A stretch of 40,989 nucleotides of DNA. Origin: Streptomyces sp. VRA16 Mangrove soil. Lineage in GTDB: Bacteria; Actinomycetota; Actinomycetes; Streptomycetales; Streptomycetaceae. Below are positions 1 through 7,565 of the stretch, in pieces. The DNA lies in NCBI RefSeq assembly GCF_017377775.1, contig NZ_JAFVLN010000032.1:1-40989 (forward strand), given 5' to 3'. The notes under the pieces are model-generated. The model made no database searches and was not told the origin of the DNA. It saw only the letters and a program-made list of their open reading frames with translations. Position 1 is the first letter of the stretch. The number at the start of each line of letters is the position of its first letter. Position numbers and translations under genes: made by a program.

Positions 1-423
1 CTCGTAGGTGGGCGGGCCGTCTCCCAGGATCGGGACGGTGTGGGGGGGGGGCGGCGGGGGCGGTTCGTCGGGGCCGCGCCGCGGTGGCAGCCCTCCGATG
101 TCCGGCGGTGCGGCGGGCTCGGCCGGTGCGGCCTCCCGCGGGCCGGGCACGGTCGCGGCGGGCGCCCCTGGTGCGGGCTCCGACGGCGGCGGGTCGTCCC
201 ACGGCTCCCACTCCGCCCGGGACGGACCGGCCGCCCGGTCCTGCGGCACGGTCACCACCGCGCCGGCCGACGCGAAACGGTCGTCCAGGGTGTCCGCTGC
301 CAGCGTCGGTCCCGTGTCGGCGGCGGCACCGGTGGCGTCGTCAGCGTCGTCTCCGTACAACTGGCCCCACCAGTCGTCCTCTTGGGACCGGCGTCCGGTG
401 GGCCTCTCCCCCTGCTGGCTCAT
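1..423 (-). CDS. Proline-rich acidic protein, N-terminal part (runs off the left edge)
   Basis: An open frame of 141 codons starts at the ATG at 423-421 and continues without a stop to base 1, so only the N-terminus is present. It opens MSQQGERPTGRR, then EDDWWGQLYGDD, and becomes a low-complexity stretch rich in Pro, Ala, Asp and Glu with a run of seven prolines near residue 127, ending VPILGDGPPTYE at the edge. No domain, signal peptide or membrane segment is visible. From memory, similar N-termini occur on Streptomyces proteins annotated with a C-terminal PP2C-type phosphatase domain; that is a recollection and the domain itself lies outside the window. It is divergent from the regulator at 720. 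Confidence 0.65.
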   Translation of the reverse strand, partial: MSQQGERPTGRRSQEDDWWGQLYGDDADDATGAAADTGPTLAADTLDDRFASAGAVVTVPQDRAAGPSRAEWEPWDDPPPSEPAPGAPAATVPGPREAAPAEPAAPPDIGGLPPRRGPDEPPPPPPPHTVPILGDGPPTYE

Positions 424-497
424 GCCCTTATTGTCCACCGCGGGAGCCGTACGAAAACGGTGCATCCGGAAATTTTGACCGTGGCCACCCCGCACGA

Positions 498-543
498 ATC
501 CGTCGGGCGGCCCCACCCCCCACAGGGGGGCCGCCCGACGGAT
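498..543. terminator. 17-bp perfect GC-rich hairpin between two divergent genes
   Basis: Bases 498-514 are exactly complementary to 527-543 (core CGTCGGGCGGCCCC), with a 12-nt C-rich loop. No T tract follows on either strand. The hairpin lies 75 nt upstream of the minus-strand start at 423 and 177 nt upstream of the plus-strand start at 720, so no annotated gene ends here. The rest of the 424-719 gap holds only the ribosome binding site of the 720 gene. Confidence 0.6.
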
Positions 544-719
544 CGGTTCACACCCGCATGATCAGCGCGGGGGCCCCACATTGGCAGAGCACGAGGGGTT
601 ACGGGGATGATGGGCGCGGCGTGTTTGTGCCATGGCCGGTTACCGCCACGCAGGGGTGGAGCAGAACGTTCCGGAGGGGGCGGCCATGGTCAGGGGAGAT
701 CAAGGAGGGGCAACGGCGC

Positions 720-1700
720 ATGCTGAGTGCGATAGGTCTGGACGAGGTGCACGAGTCGGCGTACCGCGCCCTGGTGTCGGTGGGGGCCGCCGACGTACCG
801 GATCTGGCGCGGCGGCTCGCCCTCGCCGAGTACGAGACCGAACGCACGCTGCGTCGTCTGGAGCGGAGCGGGCTCGCCGCCCAGTCGTCGGCGCGGCCGG
901 GACGCTGGGTCGCGGCGCCGCCCGGGATCGCGCTGGGGGCGCTTCTCACCCAGCAGCGGCACGAGCTGGAGAAGGCGGAGCTGTCGGCCGCGCAGCTCGC
1001 CGAGGAGTACCGGGCGCGGACCGTCGAGCCCACGGCGCACGATCTCGTCGAGGTGGTGACCGGCGCGGCTGCCGTCGCCCAGCGTTTCCTGCAGATCCAG
1101 CTCGGCGCGACCGAGGAGGTGTTCTGCCTGGTCACCGGCACCCCGATGGTCGTGTCCGCCGCCGACAACGAGGCGGAGGCGCAGGCCATGGACCGGGGTG
1201 TCACCTATCGCGTGGTGATCGAGCGCGAGGTGCTCTCCCAGCCCGCGGGGCTGACCGAGCTGGCGGCGGCGCTCGGCCGTGACGAGCAGGTCCGGGTGGT
1301 GGACCGGGTGCCGACCAAGCTGATCATCGCCGACCGGTCCCTGGCGCTGATGCCGCTGACCGCGCCCGGCGCCGAGCCGGCCGCGCTCGTCGTGCACGCG
1401 AGCGGGCTCCTGGAGTCGCTGACGGACCTCTTCGAGGTGGTGTGGCGGCAGGCGCTGCCGCTGCGGCTCGGTGAGGGCGGCCGGGTCTGTGAGGCCGGGC
1501 TCGACGGACCGGACGCGACCGATCTGGAGATCCTCTCCCTGCTGCTCGCCGGGCTGACCGACGCGAGCGTGGCGAAACAGCTGGACCTGGGCCTGCGGAC
1601 GGTGCAGCGCCGGGTGAAGCGGCTGATGGAGCTGGCCGGGGTGACGACGCGGCTGCAGCTGGGCTGGCACGCGTTCGAGCGGGACTGGGTGGCCAGATGA
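720..1700 (+). CDS. Two-HTH transcriptional regulator (TrmB-like N-terminus, LuxR-like C-terminus)
   Basis: This 326-residue cytoplasmic protein begins MLSAIGLDEVHESAYRALV. The start was chosen because GGAGG lies about 12 nt upstream and the family begins here. Residues 1-65 resemble a TrmB/winged-helix domain (AADVPDLARRLALAEYETERTLRRLERSGL). A central region of about 190 residues resembles the effector or phospholipase-D-like part of such regulators. The last 60 residues form a LuxR-type helix-turn-helix (LEILSLLLAGLTDASVAKQLDLGLRTVQRRVKRLMELAGV). Streptomyces genomes encode many proteins of this architecture and few have known targets. It may control itself or the divergent gene at 423; neither is shown by the sequence. 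Confidence 0.8.
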   Translation: MLSAIGLDEVHESAYRALVSVGAADVPDLARRLALAEYETERTLRRLERSGLAAQSSARPGRWVAAPPGIALGALLTQQRHELEKAELSAAQLAEEYRARTVEPTAHDLVEVVTGAAAVAQRFLQIQLGATEEVFCLVTGTPMVVSAADNEAEAQAMDRGVTYRVVIEREVLSQPAGLTELAAALGRDEQVRVVDRVPTKLIIADRSLALMPLTAPGAEPAALVVHASGLLESLTDLFEVVWRQALPLRLGEGGRVCEAGLDGPDATDLEILSLLLAGLTDASVAKQLDLGLRTVQRRVKRLMELAGVTTRLQLGWHAFERDWVAR

Positions 1701-1759
1701 GCCGGGCTCCGGCCGGCTCTGGCCGTGCCGGAGCGGCATGACCATGGCACGCTTCCCGC

Positions 1760-2242
1760 ATGGGAACGTGGGAACTCTCGCTGGTCGGGGCCGTTCTGCT
1801 CCTCGGCCTGTGCGGGGTCATGGTGCCGGGTGTGCCCGGGTCATGGCTGGTGTGGGCCGCGGTCGCGGTCTGGGCCCTGCGTGATCCGAACGCGCTGGCC
1901 TGGGGCGTTCTCGTCGGCGCCACCGTCGTCCTGCTCGCCGCCCAGGTACTGCGCTGGCAGTTGCCGCCGCGCCGGCTGCGGCAGGCGGGGGCGACCTCGC
2001 GGCTCGCGGTGTGGGCGGGGGCCGGGGCGCTCGTCGGCTTCTGTGTGGTGCCGGTGATCGGCGCGATTCCCGGGTTCATCGGCGGGATCTACGTCTCGGA
2101 GCGGCTGCGGCTCGGCCGGCACGGGGACGCCGTCGCTTCGACCCGGACGGCGATGCGGGCCGGGGGTTCCAGTGTGCTGGCCGAGTTGTTCGCCTGTCTG
2201 CTGATCGTGGGGGCGTGGCTCGGGGCCGTCATCTGGGGGTGA
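1760..2242 (+). CDS. DUF456 family membrane protein
   Basis: The product is 160 residues and strongly hydrophobic, with about four membrane segments (near residues 5-27, 32-60, 80-112 and 135-158). The glycine-rich GVMVPGVPGSWLVW and FCVVPVIGAIPGFIGGIYVSE segments and the small size fit the DUF456 family, whose function is unknown. No clear Shine-Dalgarno precedes the ATG. The gene follows the 720 regulator by 59 bp on the same strand, so the two could share a transcript. It ends just before a copy of the common Streptomyces intergenic repeat. Confidence 0.8.
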   Translation: MGTWELSLVGAVLLLGLCGVMVPGVPGSWLVWAAVAVWALRDPNALAWGVLVGATVVLLAAQVLRWQLPPRRLRQAGATSRLAVWAGAGALVGFCVVPVIGAIPGFIGGIYVSERLRLGRHGDAVASTRTAMRAGGSSVLAELFACLLIVGAWLGAVIWG

Positions 2243-2305
2243 GGGGCGGCGGGTCCGTCGGCCGGGTTCGGACGGTGGGCGGCTGCGGGGTGGTGTGCGG
2301 CTGGT

Positions 2306-2328
2306 CGCGCAGTGCCGCGCGCCCCTGA
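2306..2328 (+). repeat. Streptomyces-type intergenic repeat, diverged copy
   Basis: This copy reads CGCGCAGTGCCGCGCGCC followed by CCTGA and is preceded by GTGCGGCTGGT. It matches the core CGCGCAGTTCCCCGCGCC seen at 10261, 25634, 25714 and 33902 apart from changes in the middle. It lies 64 bp after the DUF456 stop, as expected for an element sitting at gene 3' ends. Confidence 0.6.
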
Positions 2329-2374
2329 GAGCGGGCTCGTCCGCTCCCGAACTCGGCAGCCGAGTAGGTCGGAT

Positions 2375-2430
2375 CTATCCCGCACTATTGACGCCCCTCT
2401 TCCTCATCCCTAGCTTGCAGCGCGGGATAG
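2375..2430 (+). promoter_or_regulatory. Promoter bracketed by a 9-bp inverted repeat, upstream of the GH95-like gene
   Basis: TTGACG at 2388-2393 and TAGCTT at 2411-2416 are separated by exactly 17 bp, a good housekeeping-sigma promoter. CTATCCCGC (2375-2383) lies immediately upstream of the -35 box and its exact complement GCGGGATAG (2422-2430) lies just past the -10 box, over the expected start of transcription. This arrangement suggests two half-sites of one regulator flanking the promoter. The regulator is not identifiable from the sequence. Confidence 0.65.
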
Positions 2431-2471
2431 CTCCGATGAATCGCTGAGTCGAATCGCCAGGAGGCGCTGCC

Positions 2472-4799
2472 ATGCCGAGCCCGTCCAGACGCACCGTGTT
2501 GGCCACCGGATCCGCCCTGGGAGGCGCGGCGGTCCTGGGCGCGGCCCTGCCCGCACAGGCCGGCACCGCCGGATCACCGCAGGTCACCACGGCGGGCGAC
2601 CCCTGGCGCACCGTCCTCGACGACGCCGACCTCGTCTGGCAGAAGATGCCGAAGACCTGGTACGAGGGCCCGTACCTGGGCAACGGCCTGCTCGGCTCCG
2701 GCATCTACCAGGAGCCCGGCAAGAACGCGGTGCGCTTCAACGTGCAGCACTCCGAGGTGCAGGACCACCGCCCCGAGTTCGGCTCCCTGTTCGGCCTCGC
2801 CCGGCTGCCCATCGGGTACTTCACGCTCGAACCCGTCGGCACGGTCACCGCGCTCGACTGGCGGCTGCGGCTGCGCACCGCCGAGCTGACCGGCACCCTC
2901 ACCACCGACCGGGGCACCCTCACGCTGCGCGCCCAGGTCGACAACGCCCGGTCCGTGCTGGTCGTCGAGATCACCCCGAGCGCGGGCGAGCAGGACTTCC
3001 GCTGGGTGTTCCACCCGGCCGACGCGATCAGCCCGCGCGTCGCCTTCAAGGACAAGCCCGCGGGGTACGAGGGGAACCCGCCGGCCGAGGTCGCCACGTA
3101 CGACGACGGGGTGTCCGCGGCCGTGCAGTCGCTGCTCGCGGGCGGCGAGCACGTCACCGCCTGGTGCGAGCGGACCCGCGACGGCGACAACGGGTCGCGG
3201 ACCCTGTACGTGAACGTACGGCACTCGTTCCCGAAGGCGACCGCCCGCGACAAGGCGGTGGCCACGGTGCGGGCCGCCGCGAAGCTCCCGTACGCGGCGC
3301 TCGCCGTGTCGCACCGGGCCTGGTGGGACGCGTACTACCGCAAGAGCTTCCTGTCCCTGCCGGACGCACGCATCCAGCGCTTCTACTGGACCCAGCTGTA
3401 CAAGGTGGCCTCCGCCGCCCGGCGCGACGCCCCGGTGATGGCGACGAGCGGCCCCTGGCTGGAGCCGACGCCGTGGCCCGCGACCTGGTGGAACCTGAAC
3501 GTGCAGTTGGAGTACTGGCTGATCCACGGCTCCAACCACCTCGAACTCGACGCCGTGACCCGGGCGTTGAGCGAGTTCCGGGACCACCTCACCGCCGAGA
3601 TGGCGCCCGCCTACCGCGCCGACTCGCTCGGCATCCCGCGCACCACCGACGCGAGCCTGGTCAACGGCGGCGCGACCAGCACCGCGCAGGGCTACGGCGT
3701 CGGCATCCCGGGACAGGACCCGCCGACCCCCGAGGTCGGCAACCTCACCTGGGCGCTGCACAACGTCTGGCTGAGCTACCGGCACACCATGGACGAGTCG
3801 GTGCTGCGCGACGTCCTGTACCCGCTGCTGCGCAAGGCGATCAACTACTACCTGCACTTCCTCGCGCCCGGCGACGACGGCAAGCTGCATCTGCCGGCGA
3901 CCTTCTCGCCCGAGTACGGCGGCAACTCCCGCGACTGCAACTACGACCTGATGCTGCTGACATGGGGCTGCCGCACCCTGCTCGAGTCGGCCGAACTCCT
4001 GGGCATCGACGACGAGTCGAAGCCGCGCTGGCAGGAGGTGCTGGCCAAGCGGGTCGCGTACCCGACCGACGCCAACGGCTTCATGATCGGCGCGGACATC
4101 CCGTTCGCGAAGTCGCACCGGCACTACTCGCACATGCTGGCCGTCTACCCGCTGTACGAGCTGACGGGCCGCACGACGGACGAACGCGCCCTGATCGAGC
4201 GGTCGTTGGCGCACTGGGTCGGCTTCGAGGGGGCGCTCCAGGGTTATACGTTCACGGGCGCGGCCTCGATGTCGGCGCTGCTCGGCAAGGGCGAGGACGC
4301 CCTGAAGTACCTGGGCGAACTGATGACGCGCTTCATCCAGGCGAACACCATGTACAAGGAGTCGGGCCCGGTCATCGAGACACCGCTCTCCGCCGCGCAG
4401 TCGCTGCACGACATGGTCTGCCAGTCGTGGGGCGGGGTCGTCCGCGTCTTCCCGGCACTGCCCGCCGCGTGGGCGGACCTCGCCGTGCACGACTTCCGCA
4501 CCCAGGGCGCGTTCCTGCTGAGCGCGGTGCGCGAGAACGGTGCCACGCGGTGGGTGCGACTGGTGAGCGAGGCGGGTGCGCCGTGTGTCGTTCGTCATGG
4601 CATCCCGGGCGGCGCGATCGAGGTCAGGGACGGACGCGGGCAGCGGTTGCGGTACGCGGACGCGGGCGAAGGCGCCATCAGGATCGAGCTCGCCAAGGGT
4701 GAATCGGCGCTGGTCACGGCGGCGGGCGACCGTCCGGACCTGAGGGTGGCAGCGGTCGCGCCGAACGCCGACGCACCGCGCTGGGGCCTTCCGGCGTAA
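2472..4799 (+). CDS. Secreted GH95-like glycoside hydrolase (alpha-L-fucosidase/galactosidase family)
   Basis: The product is 775 residues with a Tat-type leader (SRRTVLATGSALGGAAVLGA, likely cut after AQA at residue 30). An N-terminal beta-sandwich-like region precedes an (alpha/alpha)6-barrel-like region. Family motifs are WWNLNVQLEYW (N341 and N343, matching the paired Asn of GH95), TFSPEYGG (E481, the expected general acid) and KSHRHYSHMLAVYP (about 547-560), a typical GH95 histidine motif. Known GH95 enzymes remove terminal alpha-1,2-fucose or alpha-L-galactose from plant and host glycans. The N-terminal third looks diverged, so the exact substrate is open. The gene stands alone between its own promoter and a strong hairpin terminator, with GGAGG about 9 nt before the ATG. 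Confidence 0.75.
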   Translation: MPSPSRRTVLATGSALGGAAVLGAALPAQAGTAGSPQVTTAGDPWRTVLDDADLVWQKMPKTWYEGPYLGNGLLGSGIYQEPGKNAVRFNVQHSEVQDHRPEFGSLFGLARLPIGYFTLEPVGTVTALDWRLRLRTAELTGTLTTDRGTLTLRAQVDNARSVLVVEITPSAGEQDFRWVFHPADAISPRVAFKDKPAGYEGNPPAEVATYDDGVSAAVQSLLAGGEHVTAWCERTRDGDNGSRTLYVNVRHSFPKATARDKAVATVRAAAKLPYAALAVSHRAWWDAYYRKSFLSLPDARIQRFYWTQLYKVASAARRDAPVMATSGPWLEPTPWPATWWNLNVQLEYWLIHGSNHLELDAVTRALSEFRDHLTAEMAPAYRADSLGIPRTTDASLVNGGATSTAQGYGVGIPGQDPPTPEVGNLTWALHNVWLSYRHTMDESVLRDVLYPLLRKAINYYLHFLAPGDDGKLHLPATFSPEYGGNSRDCNYDLMLLTWGCRTLLESAELLGIDDESKPRWQEVLAKRVAYPTDANGFMIGADIPFAKSHRHYSHMLAVYPLYELTGRTTDERALIERSLAHWVGFEGALQGYTFTGAASMSALLGKGEDALKYLGELMTRFIQANTMYKESGPVIETPLSAAQSLHDMVCQSWGGVVRVFPALPAAWADLAVHDFRTQGAFLLSAVRENGATRWVRLVSEAGAPCVVRHGIPGGAIEVRDGRGQRLRYADAGEGAIRIELAKGESALVTAAGDRPDLRVAAVAPNADAPRWGLPA

Positions 4800-4812
4800 G
4801 GGAGTTGCGGCC

Positions 4813-4848
4813 GCCCCGGACCCTGCGGAAAACCGCGGGGCCCGGGGC
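4813..4848 (+). terminator. Hairpin terminator after the GH95-like gene
   Basis: Arms 4813-4828 and 4833-4848 form a 16-bp stem with one mismatch and one G-T pair, closed by an AAAA loop. It starts 14 nt after the stop codon. There is no long T tract, which is usual for Streptomyces. Confidence 0.8.
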
Positions 4849-4970
4849 ACGGAACGCCCCACTTTGCCAAACGGTTACCCTCGTAGTGGTGCTGAGCTGC
4901 TGTTTCTAGCCTGGGTAAAGTCCGGGTAATGGGCTCGGACGGATCGCATCGCCCTGCCTGGAGACCTCAT

Positions 4971-5654
4971 ATGCACCTCGTGCCCCTGGCCGCCTCCGCC
5001 GCCGCCTCCGGTGAACCGACCACCGGGATCGCGGGGTGGGCGGCCCGTCTCGTGGACGTGCTCGGCGGTCCCGGCGCCGGACTCGCCATCGCGCTGGAGA
5101 ACCTCTTCCCGCCGCTGCCCAGCGAGGTCATCCTGCCGCTGACCGGTTTCGCGGCCGGTCAGGGCGCGATCTCCCTCGCCTCGGCCCTGTTCTGGACCAC
5201 GCTCGGCTCGGTGGTCGGCGCGGCGGCCCTGTACGGCATCGGCCGGGCGATCGGCCGCGACCGCATGTACGCCCTGTGGGCGCGGATCCCGCTGGTGAAG
5301 GTCTCCGACCTGGAGCGGACGGAGGCGTGGTTCCAGCGGCACGGCACGAAGGCGGTGCTGCTCGGCCGCATGGTGCCGATCTTCCGCAGCCTGATCTCGG
5401 TCCCGGCGGGCGTGGAGCGGATGCGGCTGCCGGTCTTCCTCTCCCTCACCGCGCTCGGTTCGTTCGTCTGGAACACCGTGCTGGTGCTCGCCGGTTATCT
5501 CCTCGGCGACCGGTGGGACCTGGTGGAGCGGTACGTGGGTGTCCTGTCGAAGGTGGTCCTCGGGGCCGCACTGCTCGCGGTCGTCGCCTACGTCGTCGTA
5601 CGGGTGCGCAGCCGCGGCCACAAGGGCCGCCACCGGGTGCGGCAGGGCCGGTAG
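4971..5654 (+). CDS. DedA-family (SNARE-associated type) membrane protein
   Basis: The 227-residue product has several membrane segments. It carries DedA family features: LENLFPPLPSEVILPLTGFAAG near residue 40, then GRMVPIFRSLISVPAGVERM and a C-terminal hydrophobic hairpin. DedA proteins are proton-linked inner-membrane proteins implicated in lipid-carrier recycling and envelope homeostasis. The ATG at 4971 (MHLVPLAASAAASG) is preferred over an upstream in-frame start at 4929 because GGAG sits about 8 nt before it. The tail is very basic (RSRGHKGRHRVRQGR), probably cytoplasmic. The sensor kinase gene starts 12 bp after its stop, so the three genes to 7559 may be one operon. Confidence 0.88.
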   Translation: MHLVPLAASAAASGEPTTGIAGWAARLVDVLGGPGAGLAIALENLFPPLPSEVILPLTGFAAGQGAISLASALFWTTLGSVVGAAALYGIGRAIGRDRMYALWARIPLVKVSDLERTEAWFQRHGTKAVLLGRMVPIFRSLISVPAGVERMRLPVFLSLTALGSFVWNTVLVLAGYLLGDRWDLVERYVGVLSKVVLGAALLAVVAYVVVRVRSRGHKGRHRVRQGR

Positions 5655-5665
5655 GCTCGGCTTCC

Positions 5666-6784
5666 GTGCAGGTGACGAGGGTGGGGCGGCGGGCGGCCGG
5701 GGTGCTGCTCGGCTGCGGTACGGCGGGGGCGGGGCTGCTGTGGCTGATCGCCGCGGGGCCCGTGCTGCTGTGGCCGCGTCCGGCACGCGGGGCCCGCGCG
5801 GCGGTCGTCTCGGGGGCCCGCGCGCTGGCGGCCCTGGAGCGGCGACGCAGGACCGTCTTCTTCGGCGATCTCTTCCCGCCGCACTCCGGGACGTCCGACG
5901 ACCGGATCGTGCGGTACGTCGCCGCGCGCGTGTACGCGGGTCTGCTGACGGCCGTGGTGCTGGGCCTGGTCGCGTTCGGCGCGGTGCTCGCCGGGGTGCT
6001 GGCCGTCGCGGTGGTGCGCGGCCGGATCGGCGGGCCGGAACTGCTCGGGCAGGTGGCGCTCGGCGGCGTCCTGCTCTTCCTCGCCGTGCAGGGGCTGCGA
6101 TCCCTGTACGCGCTCGACGCCCGGCTCGCCCGTGACACCTTCGGCCCTTCCGAGCGGGAGCGCCTGCAGCGGCGCATCGACGAACTCGCCGCGGGCCGCG
6201 CCGCGATCGTGCATGCCGTGGACGCCGAGCGCCGCCGCATCGAGCGCGATCTCCACGACGGGCTCCAGCAACGCCTGGTGGCGCTCGCGATGTTGCTCGG
6301 CCGGGCCAGGCGCCGCTCCCCCGAACAGGCCGCGGCCCTGCTGGCACAGGCCCACGAGGAGTCGGGCCACATCCTCACCGAACTGCGCGAAGTGGCCTGG
6401 CGGGTCTACCCGTCGGCGCTCGACGGCCCCGGTCTGCGCGAGGCCCTCGCCGGGGTCGCGGAGCGCAGCCCGGTGCCGCTGCGCCTGACCTACGAGGTGC
6501 CAAAGCCGCTGCCCCGGCCGGTGGAGACGGCCGCGTACTTCGTGGTGTCGGAGGCGGTGACGAACGCGGCCAAGCACGCGCGGGCCACCGAGATCCAGGT
6601 CCGACTGGCGCTCGCCGAGGGCGCGTTGGAGGTGGCGGTGCGCGACGACGGCACCGGCGGCGCCGATCCGCAGGGCTCGGGCCTGGCGGGTCTGCGCGGC
6701 CGGGTCGAGGCCCTGGACGGCCGCCTCACGATCACCAGCCCACCCACGGGCCCCACCACCCTGACAGCCACCCTCCCATGCTGA
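5666..6784 (+). CDS. Two-component sensor histidine kinase (NarL/DesK type, HisKA_3)
   Basis: From the GTG at 5666 the product is 372 residues; an in-frame GTG two codons later is an alternative. Membrane segments lie near residues 12-36, 88-117 and 128-146. The dimerization helix is AERRRIERDLHDGLQQRL, with H197 the expected phosphorylated histidine. The ATPase domain follows with the N box (VVSEAVTNAAKHA) and G boxes (DDGTGG, GSGLAGLRGRVEALDG). It has almost no extracellular sensor loop, so it probably senses the membrane or an intramembrane partner. The cognate regulator starts 130 bp downstream, and the DedA gene lies immediately upstream. Confidence 0.9.
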   Translation: MQVTRVGRRAAGVLLGCGTAGAGLLWLIAAGPVLLWPRPARGARAAVVSGARALAALERRRRTVFFGDLFPPHSGTSDDRIVRYVAARVYAGLLTAVVLGLVAFGAVLAGVLAVAVVRGRIGGPELLGQVALGGVLLFLAVQGLRSLYALDARLARDTFGPSERERLQRRIDELAAGRAAIVHAVDAERRRIERDLHDGLQQRLVALAMLLGRARRRSPEQAAALLAQAHEESGHILTELREVAWRVYPSALDGPGLREALAGVAERSPVPLRLTYEVPKPLPRPVETAAYFVVSEAVTNAAKHARATEIQVRLALAEGALEVAVRDDGTGGADPQGSGLAGLRGRVEALDGRLTITSPPTGPTTLTATLPC

Positions 6785-6858
6785 CCCCCGGCGCCGGGCA
6801 GGCGCTCCGGCAGGGCCCCGCCCGCGGCCCCGAGCAGCCACCACGGCCCGGCCGCGCC

Positions 6859-6903
6859 TTCAGACCTTTCAGCCCCCTGAGCCCCTTCAGCCCCTTCAGC
6901 CCC
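6859..6903 (+). repeat. Five tandem 9-bp units between kinase and regulator genes
   Basis: Five consecutive 9-bp units follow TTCAGCCCC, TTCAGCCCC being exact in units 2, 4 and 5; unit 1 is TTCAGACCT and unit 3 is CTGAGCCCC. The array ends 11 bp before the response regulator ATG and directly abuts its AGGAG ribosome binding site. It may be a slippage-prone repeat that alters leader length. Confidence 0.8.
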
Positions 6904-6914
6904 CAGGAGCCCGC

Positions 6915-7559
6915 ATGCGCCTGATCATCGCCGAGGACTCGGCACTCCTGCGCGAAGGCCTCGTACGCCTGCTCGCCGAAGAGGGCCACGAGATCGTCGC
7001 CGCACTCCCCGACGCCGAAAAGCTCCCCGACGCCGTGGACACACACGCCCCCGACATCGTCATCGTCGACATCCGCATGCCCCCCACCCACACCGACGAG
7101 GGCCTGCGCGCGGCGGTCGAGATCCGCGAGCGACGCCCCTCGACGGGCGTCCTGGTCCTCTCCCAGCACGTGGAACGCCGTTACGCCGCCCAGCTGTTCG
7201 CGGCCGGCGCCGAGGGCATCGGCTACCTCCTCAAGGACCGCGTCGCCCAGGTCGAGGAGTTCCTGGACGCCCTGGAACGCGTCGGCGCGGGCAGCGCGGT
7301 CATCGACCCCGAGGTCGTGCGCCAGCTCCTCGGCCGCTCCGCCCGCACCGACCCGCTGGCCCGGCTCACCGCACGCGAACGCGACGTCCTGGAGTCCCTG
7401 GCGCAGGGCCACTCGAACGCCGGCATCGGCGAGCGGCTGCATCTGTCGCAGAGCGCGGTGGAAAAGCACCTGAACTCGGTCTTCGACAAGCTGGAACTGC
7501 CGCGCACCCAGAGCCACAACCGACGCGTCCTGGCCGTACTGCGCTATCTGGAGGCATGA
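6915..7559 (+). CDS. NarL/LuxR-family response regulator
   Basis: The product is 214 residues. The receiver domain has the acidic pair E7/D8, the phosphoacceptor D52 (IVIVDIRMPP) and K107 (YLLKDRV). The C-terminal LuxR HTH (LTARERDVLESLAQGHSNAGIGERLHLSQSAVEKHLNSVFDKL) binds DNA. AGGAG lies 5 nt before the ATG. It is the evident partner of the kinase at 5666. The target genes are not indicated; candidates are its own operon (DedA, kinase) and the phosphopantetheinyl transferase that follows 6 bp later. Confidence 0.92.
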   Translation: MRLIIAEDSALLREGLVRLLAEEGHEIVAALPDAEKLPDAVDTHAPDIVIVDIRMPPTHTDEGLRAAVEIRERRPSTGVLVLSQHVERRYAAQLFAAGAEGIGYLLKDRVAQVEEFLDALERVGAGSAVIDPEVVRQLLGRSARTDPLARLTARERDVLESLAQGHSNAGIGERLHLSQSAVEKHLNSVFDKLELPRTQSHNRRVLAVLRYLEA

Positions 7560-7565
7560 CGACTC

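Noticed and set aside
84..719. In-frame upstream extension of the 720 regulator to base 84
   Set aside because: The extension is Arg/Pro-rich noise overlapping the real minus-strand gene. The ATG at 720 has a proper GGAGG and begins at the conserved HTH domain.
2574..4862. A 762-codon open frame on the minus strand
   Set aside because: It is the antisense of the GH95-like gene, whose motifs and Tat leader are clear. Long antisense frames are expected in DNA of this GC content.
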